A stretch of 64,000 nt of DNA from Streptomyces sp. NBC_01268 (GTDB taxonomy: Bacteria; Actinomycetota; Actinomycetes; Streptomycetales; Streptomycetaceae): positions 2,418,001 through 2,482,000 of the forward strand of contig NZ_CP108454.1 of assembly GCF_036240795.1 (NCBI RefSeq), read 5' to 3'. Within the stretch, counting starts at the first letter, position 1; each line of letters starts with the position of its first letter. A model generated the notes under the pieces. The model made no database searches, was not told where the DNA came from, and saw only the letters and a list, made by a program, of their open reading frames with translations. This document shows, piece by piece, positions 45,954 through 54,115 of the stretch. Position numbers and translations under genes: made by a program.

Positions 45954-47327
45954 CTACAGCACCGGCAGGTTCTTCCGCAGCTCGAAGGCGGTGACCTCGG
46001 AGCGGTACTCCTCCCACTCCTGCTTCTTGTTGCGGAGGAAGAAGTCGAACACGTGCTCGCCGAGGGTCTCCGCGACCAGTTCGCTGCGTTCCATCAGGGC
46101 GATGGCCTCGCCCAGGTTCTGCGGGAGGGGCTCGATGCCCATCGCGCGGCGTTCGGCGTCGCTGAGGGCCCAGACGTCGTCGTCGGCGCCGGCCGGGAGC
46201 TCGTAGCCCTCCTCGATGCCCTTGAGACCGGCGGCGAGGAGGACCGCGTAGGTCAGGTAGGGGTTGGCGCCCGAGTCGATGGAGCGGACCTCGACCCGGG
46301 AGGAGCCCATCTTGCCGGGCTTGTACATCGGGACGCGGATCAGCGCGGAGCGGTTGTTGTGGCCCCAGCAGATGTACGCGGGGGCCTCGCCGCCGGAACC
46401 GGCGGTGCGGCCCGAGCCGCCCCAGATGCGCTTGTACGAGTTGACCCACTGGTTGGTGACGGCCGAGATCTCGCCCGCGTGCTTCAGGAGGCCCGCGATG
46501 AAGGAGCGGCCCACCTTCGAGAGCTGGTACTCGGAGCCCGACTCGTAGAAGGCGTTGCGGTCGCCCTCGAAGAGGGAGAGGTGGGTGTGCATGCCCGAGC
46601 CGGGGTAGTCCGAGAACGGCTTCGGCATGAAGGTCGCCTGGACGCCCTGTTCGAGGGCGACCTGCTTCATGACCAGGCGGAAGGTCATGATGTTGTCGGC
46701 GGTGGAGAGGGCGTCCGCGTAGCGCAGGTCGATCTCCTGCTGGCCCGGCGCGCCCTCGTGGTGGGAGAACTCGACCGAGATGCCCATGGATTCGAGCATG
46801 GTGATCGCCTGGCGGCGGAAGTCCATGCCCACGTTCTGCGGGGTGTGGTCGAAGTAGCCCGAGTTGTCGGCCGGGGTGGGCCGGCTGCCGTCGAGCGGCT
46901 TGTCCTTCAGGAGGAAGAACTCGATCTCGGGGTGGGTGTAGAAGGTGAAGCCCAGGTCCGAGGTCTTGGCGAGGGCCCGCTTCAGGACGTAGCGCGGGTC
47001 CGCGAAGGACGGCGAGCCGTCGGGCATGAGGATGTCGCAGAACATCCGGGCCGTGCCGGGGGCCTCCGCGCGCCAGGGCAGGATCTGGAAGGTGCCCGGG
47101 TCCGGCTTGGCGATCATGTCGGACTCGTACACGCGGGCGAAGCCCTCGATCGCGGAGCCGTCGAAGCCGATGCCCTCGTCGAAGGCCTGCTCCAGCTCGG
47201 CGGGTGCCACGGCCACCGACTTCAGGAAGCCCAGCACGTCGGTGAACCACAGACGCACGAAGCGGATGTCGCGCTCCTCGAGCGTACGGAGCACGAATTC
47301 CTGCTGCTTGTCCATTTCCACACCCAT
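45954..47327 (-). CDS. glnA2: Glutamine-synthetase-like gamma-glutamylpolyamine synthetase GlnA2
   Basis: 457 residues from ATG 47327 (ATG 47315, MDKQQE, is an alternative start). It has the type I GS fold: GIGFDGSAIEGFARV, FYTHPEIEFFLL, EFSHHEGAPGQQEIDLRYADAL, GSGMHTHLSLFEG, GHNNRSALIRVP and RVEVRSIDSGANPYLTYAVLLAAG. The adenylylation Tyr motif of GlnA is absent from the corresponding C-terminal area, so it should escape GlnE. The S. coelicolor orthologue (SCO2241) is reported to glutamylate polyamines rather than ammonia. No pauAB-like polyamine genes lie near, and no clear GlnR box was seen upstream. Confidence 0.9.
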   Translation of the reverse strand: MGVEMDKQQEFVLRTLEERDIRFVRLWFTDVLGFLKSVAVAPAELEQAFDEGIGFDGSAIEGFARVYESDMIAKPDPGTFQILPWRAEAPGTARMFCDILMPDGSPSFADPRYVLKRALAKTSDLGFTFYTHPEIEFFLLKDKPLDGSRPTPADNSGYFDHTPQNVGMDFRRQAITMLESMGISVEFSHHEGAPGQQEIDLRYADALSTADNIMTFRLVMKQVALEQGVQATFMPKPFSDYPGSGMHTHLSLFEGDRNAFYESGSEYQLSKVGRSFIAGLLKHAGEISAVTNQWVNSYKRIWGGSGRTAGSGGEAPAYICWGHNNRSALIRVPMYKPGKMGSSRVEVRSIDSGANPYLTYAVLLAAGLKGIEEGYELPAGADDDVWALSDAERRAMGIEPLPQNLGEAIALMERSELVAETLGEHVFDFFLRNKKQEWEEYRSEVTAFELRKNLPVL

Positions 47328-47552
47328 CCTCGCTGGTCAGGCCGCCTGCTCCCACCGCCTCGGGCACATCGGGGGGCACCTGAGCATCCCACCACATGGT
47401 TTCGTGCACGTTGCCTACCCATAGTGCCTGCTCCGCTGTGACTGAGGTAACGGGAAAGCGGCCGGAAAGCGGCGCCGGTCAGGCATCTTTCCGGTACCGA
47501 GTGGTCCCCCGTTCGGCCCAAGGGACCCTTTCAACCACTACGATCGGCGCCC

Positions 47553-47942
47553 ATGGGAGCCTCCCGGCTCATCGGCCCGCCGCGACACGCGCGTCCCCTG
47601 GCACTGGCGAGTGCCGTGGCGACGCTCATCGGCGCGCTCTTCCTCTGTCTGGGGGTCGGCGACCCGGCCGGCGCCGACCGGGACCCCGCCGCCCACGAGC
47701 AGGTCCTGCGCCACCACACCTCCGTCGTCGACGAGTACGTGTGCCCGTACGACCCCGGCGGCTGCTCCCTCTTCCCGTCCCTCTCCCCCGCGGTACTCAG
47801 CGCCCCGCCGCTGGACCCGCCGCTGCACACGGAGGGACGGCTGCCGCGCCTCGACGCGCCGCACCACTCCGGCCTGGCGCCCCGCCCCGGCGCACAGCCC
47901 CGTGCGCCGGACCTCCACGTCCTTCAAGTGCTGCGGACGTAA
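47553..47942 (+). CDS. Small secreted protein of unknown function
   Basis: 129 residues from ATG 47553. An N-terminal hydrophobic segment (RPLALASAVATLIGALFLCLGVGDPAGA) looks like a signal peptide or anchor. The rest is short, Pro/His-rich, with a Cys pair (VCPYDPGGCSLF) that could form a disulfide. No family is recognised. It is divergent from glnA2 and 81 bases before the DUF3105 gene, so it may be the first gene of an operon with the DUF3105/DUF305 pair. Confidence 0.65.
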   Translation: MGASRLIGPPRHARPLALASAVATLIGALFLCLGVGDPAGADRDPAAHEQVLRHHTSVVDEYVCPYDPGGCSLFPSLSPAVLSAPPLDPPLHTEGRLPRLDAPHHSGLAPRPGAQPRAPDLHVLQVLRT

Positions 47943-48023
47943 GCGGCCGGGTCATCCCCACAGTTCGTTTGCACCGTTCGCATTTCCCCTTACTTCCGAA
48001 CTTCCGAGAAGGACGACATCACC

Positions 48024-48701
48024 ATGGCCGCGAACCGCTCCACCACCTCCGACCGCCGCGCCAAGATAGAGGGGCTGCGCCGCGCCGAGCAGGCCCGTGA
48101 GCGCCGCAACCGTCTGCTGACGATCGGTCTCTCCACCGTCGTCGTGCTCAGCCTCGTCGGCTTCGGCGGCTGGGTGATCACCAAGGAGAACAAGGAGCAG
48201 GAGAAGACGGAGGCGGCCGCCAAGGCCCCCATCAAGGGCGAGAAGGACTGGGACGCCAAGAAGCTGGGCCGCAACCACGTCACCACCCCGGTGAAGTACG
48301 ACATGAAGCCGCCGGTCGGCGGGGACCACAACCCCGTCTGGCAGAACTGCAACGGCGACGTCTACGACAAGGCGGTCAACGACACCAACGCGGTGCACTC
48401 CCTGGAGCACGGCGCCGTCTGGGTGACGTACAACAAGAAGGCGTCCCCCGCCGACGTCGAGAAGCTGAGCGCGAAGGTCAAGAAGACCCCGTACTCGCTG
48501 ATGAGCCCGGTCGACGACCAGAGCGGCGCCATCATGCTCAGCGCCTGGGGCAAGCAGGTGACCGTGGACGGCGCGAGCGACCCGCGGGTCGACGTGTTCT
48601 TCACCAAGTACGTCAACGGCCCGCAGACCCCCGAGCCGGGCGCCGCGTGCACCGGCGGGGTCGGCGCGGAGGGTCAGGGCGGCGCCGGGATGGGCCAGTG
48701 A
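48024..48701 (+). CDS. DUF3105 membrane-anchored protein
   Basis: 225 residues from ATG 48024 (GAGAAGGACG upstream). A basic cytoplasmic N-terminus (RRAKIEGLRRAEQARERRNR) is followed by one membrane helix (LLTIGLSTVVVLSLVGFGGWVI). The extracellular part has VTTPVKYDMKPPVGGDHNPVWQNC, NAVHSLEHGAVWVTY and DVFFTKYVNG, the DUF3105 signature with conserved His residues (likely metal ligands). Function is unknown. It overlaps the DUF305 gene by four bases (GTGA), a pairing common in actinobacteria. Confidence 0.92.
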   Translation: MAANRSTTSDRRAKIEGLRRAEQARERRNRLLTIGLSTVVVLSLVGFGGWVITKENKEQEKTEAAAKAPIKGEKDWDAKKLGRNHVTTPVKYDMKPPVGGDHNPVWQNCNGDVYDKAVNDTNAVHSLEHGAVWVTYNKKASPADVEKLSAKVKKTPYSLMSPVDDQSGAIMLSAWGKQVTVDGASDPRVDVFFTKYVNGPQTPEPGAACTGGVGAEGQGGAGMGQ

Positions 48702-49324
48702 AGCTGAACCGGACGCAGTGGGCGTCCGTCACCGCCGTGGTCCTGGCCCTGCTGTTCGCCGGAGGCGCCGTCACCGTCGCCTCCGCGGACCGCGACGAGG
48801 GCCCCGGCACGCCCACCGCGGAGTCGGCGGACGCGGGCTTCGCCCGTGACATGGCCGTCCACCACCAGCAGGCCGTCGAGATGTCCTTCATCGTCCGCGA
48901 CCGCACCGAGGACGAGGAGGTGCGCCGCCTCGCGTACGACATCGCCAACACCCAGGCCAACCAGCGCGGCATGATGCTGGGCTGGCTCGACATGTGGCGG
49001 CTGCCCAAGGTGCAGTCCGGCGTGGAGCCGATGACCTGGATGGGCATGGGCGGCATGGCCATGGGCGGCGAGGACGGTGAGCTCATGCCGGGCATGGCCA
49101 CCCGCGCCGAGCTGGAGCAGCTGCGCAAGGCCTCCGGCCGGGACGCCGAGGTGCTGTACCTGAAGCTCATGACCGAGCACCACAAGGGCGGCATCCACAT
49201 GGCCCAGGGCTGTGTGGAGCGGTGCGTGCCCGGCGTCGAGCGCGACCTCGCGCAGGGCATGGTCGACGGGCAGCAGTCCGAGATCAAGCTGATGGCGGAC
49301 ATGCTCAAGCAGCGCGGCGCCTAG
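48698..49324 (+). CDS. DUF305 secreted/anchored His-Met-rich protein
   Basis: 208 residues from GTG 48698. A signal anchor (WASVTAVVLALLFAGGAVTVASA) precedes the DUF305 ferritin-like repeats: MAVHHQQAVEMSFIV and MTEHHKGGIHMAQG, each with the HHxxA/G-x-x-M pattern. A central Met-rich stretch (MGMGGMAMGGEDGELMPGMA) suggests copper or other metal binding. It is coupled to the DUF3105 gene and closed by a terminator. A role in extracellular metal handling is inferred from residues only. Confidence 0.92.
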   Translation: MKLNRTQWASVTAVVLALLFAGGAVTVASADRDEGPGTPTAESADAGFARDMAVHHQQAVEMSFIVRDRTEDEEVRRLAYDIANTQANQRGMMLGWLDMWRLPKVQSGVEPMTWMGMGGMAMGGEDGELMPGMATRAELEQLRKASGRDAEVLYLKLMTEHHKGGIHMAQGCVERCVPGVERDLAQGMVDGQQSEIKLMADMLKQRGA

Positions 49325-49369
49325 CCGCCCCGTACCGCGCCCTCCCGCGCGTACCCGCGCCGATGCGCC

Positions 49370-49400
49370 GGCCCCCGTGACCCCAGCGGTCGCGGGGGCC
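49370..49400. terminator. Terminator after the DUF305 gene
   Basis: A 13-bp stem with one wobble pair (49370-49382 with 49388-49400) and a 5-nt loop starts 46 bases after the DUF305 stop. Confidence 0.78.
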
Positions 49401-49489
49401 GCGTCGTGACCGGAGAATGGTGGTGCTCGGGGATCCCGTACGCACGTCCGACGTCCGACGTCAGGCGTTCGACGAAAGGTACGCACCCC

Positions 49490-49909
49490 ATGACCACGGC
49501 GAAGGACATCATGCACGCGGGAGCCCAGTGGATCCCCGCACACGAGACCCTCGACCGCGCCGCCCAGCTGATGCGCGACCTGAACGTGGGCGCCCTGCCC
49601 ATCGCCGATCAGAACGAACGGCTCTGCGGCATCATCACGGACCGCGACATCGTCGTGGGCTGTGTGGCCATGGGCCACGATCCCGCCAAGATCACCTGCG
49701 GGGAGATGGCCCAGGGCACCCCGCGCTGGATCGACGCGGGCGCCGACGTGGGCGCGGTCCTGGAGGAGATGCAGAGTCACCAGATCCGGCGGCTGCCCGT
49801 CGTCGAGAACAAGAAGCTGGTCGGCATGATCAGCGAGGCCGATCTGGCCCAGCAGCTGTCGGACGAGCAGCTGAAGGCCTTCTGCGCGAGCGTGTACGCC
49901 GCCTCCTGA
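49490..49909 (+). CDS. CBS-domain protein
   Basis: 139 residues from ATG 49490 (GAAAGG upstream). It consists of two CBS motifs: ARDIM-like KDIMHAGAQWIPAHETLDRAAQLMRDLNVGALPIAD...GIITDRDI, and EMAQGTPRWIDAGADVGAVLEEMQSHQIRRLPVVENKKLVGMISEADL. There is no other domain, so it is a free-standing Bateman module that binds adenosine nucleotides. In Streptomyces such proteins are often induced by stress. The promoter region contains repeated ACGTCCG blocks (49443-49460). Confidence 0.92.
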   Translation: MTTAKDIMHAGAQWIPAHETLDRAAQLMRDLNVGALPIADQNERLCGIITDRDIVVGCVAMGHDPAKITCGEMAQGTPRWIDAGADVGAVLEEMQSHQIRRLPVVENKKLVGMISEADLAQQLSDEQLKAFCASVYAAS

Positions 49910-49916
49910 GGCGGCC

Positions 49917-50747
49917 TCAGCCTCCCAGCGCGGCCCGGGCCACGGCGTCCGGGCGGTCCAGCATGACCAGATGGCCCGACGGCTCGGCCGCCTCGTAGCG
50001 GGCGCCGAGCCGTCGGGCCAGCGCGCGTTGGCGCCGCTCCCAGCGGGCGGAGCCGTCGGGCGCGGCGAGCACGGTGACGGGCAGGCCCGGCGGCAGCGGC
50101 ACGCGCGCGCGCAGGGCGAGGAGTTCGGCGGCGACGGCGCCGTAGCGGGCGTTCTCGTCGAGGGTGCCGCGCAGCACGCGCGAGGTGCGGTAGACGCGGC
50201 GGACCAGGGCGGGCGGCGCCGGGTCGTGCCGTACGGCCAGTGCGCGGGCGGCCGGCCCCAGCGCGGCCGGCGCGCCGAGGGCGGACAGCAGCGCGCCCAG
50301 CAGCCGGGCCCGGGCGGGCGCGGTGCGGGAGGCGCGCGGGTGCTCCTCCACGGAGGAGTCGACGAGGACGAGCGCGGCGGTACGGTCCGGGTGGAGGCGT
50401 GCGAAGGCCTCCGCGTGGAACCCGGCGAGGGAGTGGCCGACGACCGCGGCGGGCCCGGGCAGGCGCAGCGCGTCGAGCACGGCGGCGATCCGGTCCGCCT
50501 CGCCCGCGGCGGTGGAGGGCCCGGAGGCGGGGGCGGAGAGGCCGTGCCCGGGCCGGTCGAACCGGACGACCGTGCGGTACGGGGTGAGCAGCGGCACGAC
50601 CGGCTGCCAGTCGAACCAGCTCATGCCGAGCCCCGCGGACAGGACGCAGACGGGCCCCGCCCCGTCGACGACGACGTGGTGGGGGACGCCGCCGATCCGG
50701 ACGAAGCGGGGGGCGGGGCCGGGGACCGGGGCGGGGGTGGGGGTCAT
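49917..50747 (-). CDS. Alpha/beta-hydrolase
   Basis: 276 residues from ATG 50747, overlapping the DUF998 gene by four bases (ATGA). The fold is clear: oxyanion region VCVLSAGLGMSWFDWQPV, RFDRPGHGLS, the nucleophile elbow VVGHSLAGF (Ser) and the C-terminal catalytic His in EPSGHLVMLDRPDAV. The acid should be the Asp in AAPDGS. Such enzymes are esterases, thioesterases or haloperoxidase-like; the substrate is unknown. It is transcribed with the DUF998 membrane protein. Confidence 0.88.
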   Translation of the reverse strand: MTPTPAPVPGPAPRFVRIGGVPHHVVVDGAGPVCVLSAGLGMSWFDWQPVVPLLTPYRTVVRFDRPGHGLSAPASGPSTAAGEADRIAAVLDALRLPGPAAVVGHSLAGFHAEAFARLHPDRTAALVLVDSSVEEHPRASRTAPARARLLGALLSALGAPAALGPAARALAVRHDPAPPALVRRVYRTSRVLRGTLDENARYGAVAAELLALRARVPLPPGLPVTVLAAPDGSARWERRQRALARRLGARYEAAEPSGHLVMLDRPDAVARAALGG

Positions 50748-51526
50748 GGGCGCTGTCCTTCCGTCCGTACGGCCCGCTCGGCCCGCGTCGCCGCGTCCTC
50801 TCCCCGCTCGCGGTACACCGACCACGCGAGCACCGCCAGCCACACCGCCACGAGGAGGATCTGCAGGCGCTGACCCGCGCCCAGGGACCACAGGCCCCTG
50901 CCCGCCTCGAAGGCGGCCACGGCGGCGAGGGTCCAGGCGGTGGCGGCGAGTTCGAGGGCGACGAGGGCGGGTCCGGTGCGGGCGAGGGGGCGCCACAGGG
51001 AATAGCGGCGGGCGGCCAGGGTCAGGGCGAGCATCGCGGTCAGCGCACCCGCCATGGCGAGGCTGGAGCTGACGGCGTGGGCGGTGTGGGTGGCGGGCAC
51101 GAGCCCGGCGGTCTCGCGGGCGGCGCACTCGGGGTCCGAGGTGGGGGCGCAGCTGAGCGGGAGCCGGGAGTCGACGGCGGTGGCGGCTCCGAAGAGCGCG
51201 AGGGCGAGCCAGCCGACGAGCAGCCAGGGCCGGCGCGGGCCGGGTTCGCGCCGGGCCCAGGAGGTCGGGGCCGGTTCGGCGGGGCGGCCGGGCCGGCCGG
51301 TCGCCGCGAGGCCGGTCAGCGCGCCCGCGAGGACGAGCAGCCCGGCGGTGAGGTCGGTCGCGCGGAACAGGCCGCCGAGCGGCTGGTCGGCGGCGGCGAG
51401 CTCGGAGACGTAGGCCCGGACCGGGTCGAGCCCGGTCCGGACGACGACTTCGAGCACCCAGGCGGTGTACGCGAGCGCGCCGAGCGCGAGGAGGACGGCG
51501 GCGGCCTGCGTGGCTTTCCTGGACAC
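50744..51526 (-). CDS. DUF998 membrane protein
   Basis: 260 residues from GTG 51526. Six hydrophobic segments are visible, starting AAAVLLALGALAYTAWVLEVVV. The stretch GLDPVRAYVSELAAADQPLGGLFRATDL is the DUF998 signature, and VDSRLPLSCAPTSDPEC plus THTAHAVSS are conserved loops. Function of the family is not known. It is followed by an alpha/beta-hydrolase with a four-base overlap. The Cys-rich outer loop may hold a disulfide. Confidence 0.85.
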   Translation of the reverse strand: MSRKATQAAAVLLALGALAYTAWVLEVVVRTGLDPVRAYVSELAAADQPLGGLFRATDLTAGLLVLAGALTGLAATGRPGRPAEPAPTSWARREPGPRRPWLLVGWLALALFGAATAVDSRLPLSCAPTSDPECAARETAGLVPATHTAHAVSSSLAMAGALTAMLALTLAARRYSLWRPLARTGPALVALELAATAWTLAAVAAFEAGRGLWSLGAGQRLQILLVAVWLAVLAWSVYRERGEDAATRAERAVRTEGQRP

Positions 51527-51538
51527 ACTCGTCCTACG

Positions 51539-53029
51539 TCAGGGCGTGGTGGAAGGTTCCCGGTGGTCCGGGTGGATCCAGCCCGGCTTGCGGTATTTGA
51601 GCAGGGCTCCGGGGATGACGAGGCCGAGGACGAGCAGCCCACCGCCGACGATCAGGAGGTAGCGCCACAGCGGCTGGTCGCCGAACTGGTCGGGCGGTAC
51701 GAAGCCGATGACGAGGGCGGCGACGGAGGAGACGAAGCCGACGCCGGCGACCCAGGCGACGGCGGGGACGCGGAAGCCGCGCTCCACGGCGGGCTGGGTC
51801 CTGCGCAGTCGGACGACGGCCGCGAACATCAGCAGGTAGGCGATGAGGTAGATCTGCACGGTGATCACGGAGAACATCCAGTACGCGCTGGAGACGTTGT
51901 CGCTGAAGGCGTAGAGGACGCCGATCAGGGTGGTGACGACGCCCTGCGCGACCATGATGTTCACGGGGGCGCCGGCCTGGTTGAACTTCTGGAACGCGGG
52001 CGGCAGGTAGCCCTCCTGCCGGGAGAGCAGGACGAGGCCCCTGGCGGGTCCGGAGAGCCAGGTGAGCATGCCGCCGAGGGCGGCGCAGACCAGCATGACG
52101 CCGACGACCTTCGTCATCCAGCCGATCGAGAAGTGGTCGAAGAAGGCCTGGAAGGCCTGCATGAGACCGGCGGTCAGGCTGAGCTGCTCGGCGGGCATCA
52201 CCCAGGCGATGGCCAGGGCCGGGAGGATGAAGATCAGCAGGACGAGGCCGGTCGCCAGGAACATCGACCGGGGGTACTCGCGCTTGGGTTCGCGCAGCGA
52301 GGAGACGTGGACGCCGTTCATCTCCATGCCGGCGTAGGACAGGAAGTTGTTGACGATGAGGACCAGGCTGGCGAGGCCGGTCCACGGCGGCAGCCAGTGG
52401 TCGGCGGTCATGGGCTGCGCGGAGGGGTTGCCCTGGCCGAGGAAGACGATGCCGAGGACGACGAGCAGGACGCCGGGGACGAGGGTGCCGACGACGAGGC
52501 CGAAGGAGGACAGGCCGGCGATCGTCTTCGTACCGCGCGCGGAGATCCAGACCCCGGACCAGTAGATGACGACGATGACGATCGCGACGTAGAGGCCGTT
52601 CTCCGCGAGGGAGGGGTCGATGACGTACGCGAAGGTCGAGGCCACGTAGGCGAGCAGGCTCGGGTAGTACGCGATGGTCATGGCGAACTGGCACCAGACG
52701 GCGAGGAAGCCGAGCGGTTTGCCGAGCGCCTCGCTGACCCAGCGGTAGATGCCGCCCTCCCAGCCGGAGGCGAGCTCGGCGCCGACCAGGGCGGTGGGCA
52801 GCAGGAACACGAGGGCGGGCAGCAGGTAGAGGAAGATCGCCGCGAGTCCGTAGAGGGCCATGGACGGCGAGGGCCGCAGCGAGGCGACGGACGCGGTGGT
52901 CATGAACGCGAGCGTCAGCCAGGAGATGAACTGCCGCTTGGTGCCGTCGTCCTGGCGGAGCTCGGCTTCCGTCGGGGAGCCCGCGACGGTGTTCCCCGCC
53001 GGCTCTGCCGGATCGTCAGTGGTCGTCAT
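51539..53029 (-). CDS. APC-superfamily amino acid permease (glutamate/GABA antiporter-like)
   Basis: 496 residues from ATG 53029. Twelve helices are expected; the first is ISWLTLAFMTTASVASL. GASxxxP-like TTASVASLRPSPSM and the segment ELASGWEGGIYRWVSEALGKPLGFLAVW, together with LSYAGMEMNGVHVSSLREPKREYPRSMF, resemble the GadC/YjeM amino-acid antiporter group. No decarboxylase gene is adjacent, so an acid-resistance role is not supported. It is alone, upstream of the DUF998 gene with a 12-base gap. Confidence 0.88.
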   Translation of the reverse strand: MTTTDDPAEPAGNTVAGSPTEAELRQDDGTKRQFISWLTLAFMTTASVASLRPSPSMALYGLAAIFLYLLPALVFLLPTALVGAELASGWEGGIYRWVSEALGKPLGFLAVWCQFAMTIAYYPSLLAYVASTFAYVIDPSLAENGLYVAIVIVVIYWSGVWISARGTKTIAGLSSFGLVVGTLVPGVLLVVLGIVFLGQGNPSAQPMTADHWLPPWTGLASLVLIVNNFLSYAGMEMNGVHVSSLREPKREYPRSMFLATGLVLLIFILPALAIAWVMPAEQLSLTAGLMQAFQAFFDHFSIGWMTKVVGVMLVCAALGGMLTWLSGPARGLVLLSRQEGYLPPAFQKFNQAGAPVNIMVAQGVVTTLIGVLYAFSDNVSSAYWMFSVITVQIYLIAYLLMFAAVVRLRRTQPAVERGFRVPAVAWVAGVGFVSSVAALVIGFVPPDQFGDQPLWRYLLIVGGGLLVLGLVIPGALLKYRKPGWIHPDHREPSTTP

Positions 53030-53230
53030 GGGCTCATGATCAGCGGACCGGACCAGCTTCGCATGTCGGCCGAAAGAGGTGGAATCCCGCCCGTTCGACC
53101 CCCCGTGCTGATCACGAACACATATCGTTCACAAATCAACTGGGTCCTTCACGCATGACTGGCCTACGGTCGTGATCTCCAGGGGTGGGGCGGTCTTGCC
53201 ATGCCCCGAACCGCCTGCGAAGGACACCGC

Positions 53231-54055
53231 ATGACCATGCCCACCCACTCCCCCGACCAGCAGCCCTGGGGCGCGCCGGGGATGCAGCCCCCGGTCCAGC
53301 CCCGCAACGGGCTCGGCACCTCGGCACTGGTGCTCGGCATCGTGGGCCTGCTCTTCGCGATCATCCCCTTCCTCTTCTGGCTGGGCGGGATCCTGGGCCT
53401 GCTGGCCCTGATCTTCGGCATCGTCGGCGCCTCGCGGGCCGGCAAGGGTCTGGCGACGAACAAGGGCATGGCCGTGACCGGCCTGGTCCTGGGCGCCCTC
53501 TCGATCCTCGTCTCGATCATCTGGACCGTCGTCATCGCCACGGCGGTCAAGGACGTCGCCGACGAGATCGAGAAGTCGGGCGGCCTGCCGACCGCCACGT
53601 CCTCCGCCAAGCCGGGCGCGGGCAGCACCGCCGAGCCCTCGGCCGACGCGACCCCCGGGGCGCTGAAGTTCGGCGAGACCTTCGCCTACGAGGACGGCCT
53701 CAAGGTCACCGTCTCCAAGCCGCGCGCCCACAAGCCCGACGCCTTCGCCGCCGGGTACACCAAGGGCAACAAGGCCTTCCAGGTGACCATCACCATCGTC
53801 AACGGCGGCAAGGAGGCGGTCGACGTCACCGCCGCCCTGCCGAACGCCAGCGACGCCAACGGCGCCGCGGCCGAGATGGTCTTCGACGGCAGCAACGCCA
53901 CCAAGCCCTTCGAGGGCAAGGTGCTCCCCGGCAAGCAGGCCAAGGCCGACTTCACCTTCGCCATGGCGCCCGACGCCGCCGGCGAGCTCCAGGTGGAGAT
54001 CGCCCCGACCGTCCTGGACCACGAGTCCGCGGTCTGGACCGGCTCGACCAAGTAG
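53231..54055 (+). CDS. DUF4190/DUF4352 membrane protein
   Basis: 274 residues from ATG 53231 (GAAGGAC upstream). A short Pro/Gln-rich cytoplasmic N-terminus precedes a two-helix DUF4190 domain (LGTSALVLGIVGLLFAIIPFLFWLGGILGLLALIFGIVGASRAGKG and MAVTGLVLGALSILVSIIWTVVIAT). A linker rich in Ser/Ala follows, then a DUF4352-type beta domain outside the cell (GETFAYEDGLKVTVSKPRAHK, FQVTITIVNGGKEAVDVT). The DUF4352 fold is immunoglobulin-like and usually binds ions or protein partners. Function is unknown; it lies 60 bases before nadE. Confidence 0.88.
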   Translation: MTMPTHSPDQQPWGAPGMQPPVQPRNGLGTSALVLGIVGLLFAIIPFLFWLGGILGLLALIFGIVGASRAGKGLATNKGMAVTGLVLGALSILVSIIWTVVIATAVKDVADEIEKSGGLPTATSSAKPGAGSTAEPSADATPGALKFGETFAYEDGLKVTVSKPRAHKPDAFAAGYTKGNKAFQVTITIVNGGKEAVDVTAALPNASDANGAAAEMVFDGSNATKPFEGKVLPGKQAKADFTFAMAPDAAGELQVEIAPTVLDHESAVWTGSTK

Positions 54056-54115
54056 GGCGGCGACGGCACCCATTCCCCAGGACATAGCGTCGAATTGACG
54101 ATTAGACTGGGGGGC

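Noticed and set aside
51539..53029. Acid-resistance GadC transporter with decarboxylase
   Set aside because: No decarboxylase gene is next to it; kept only as a GadC-like permease.
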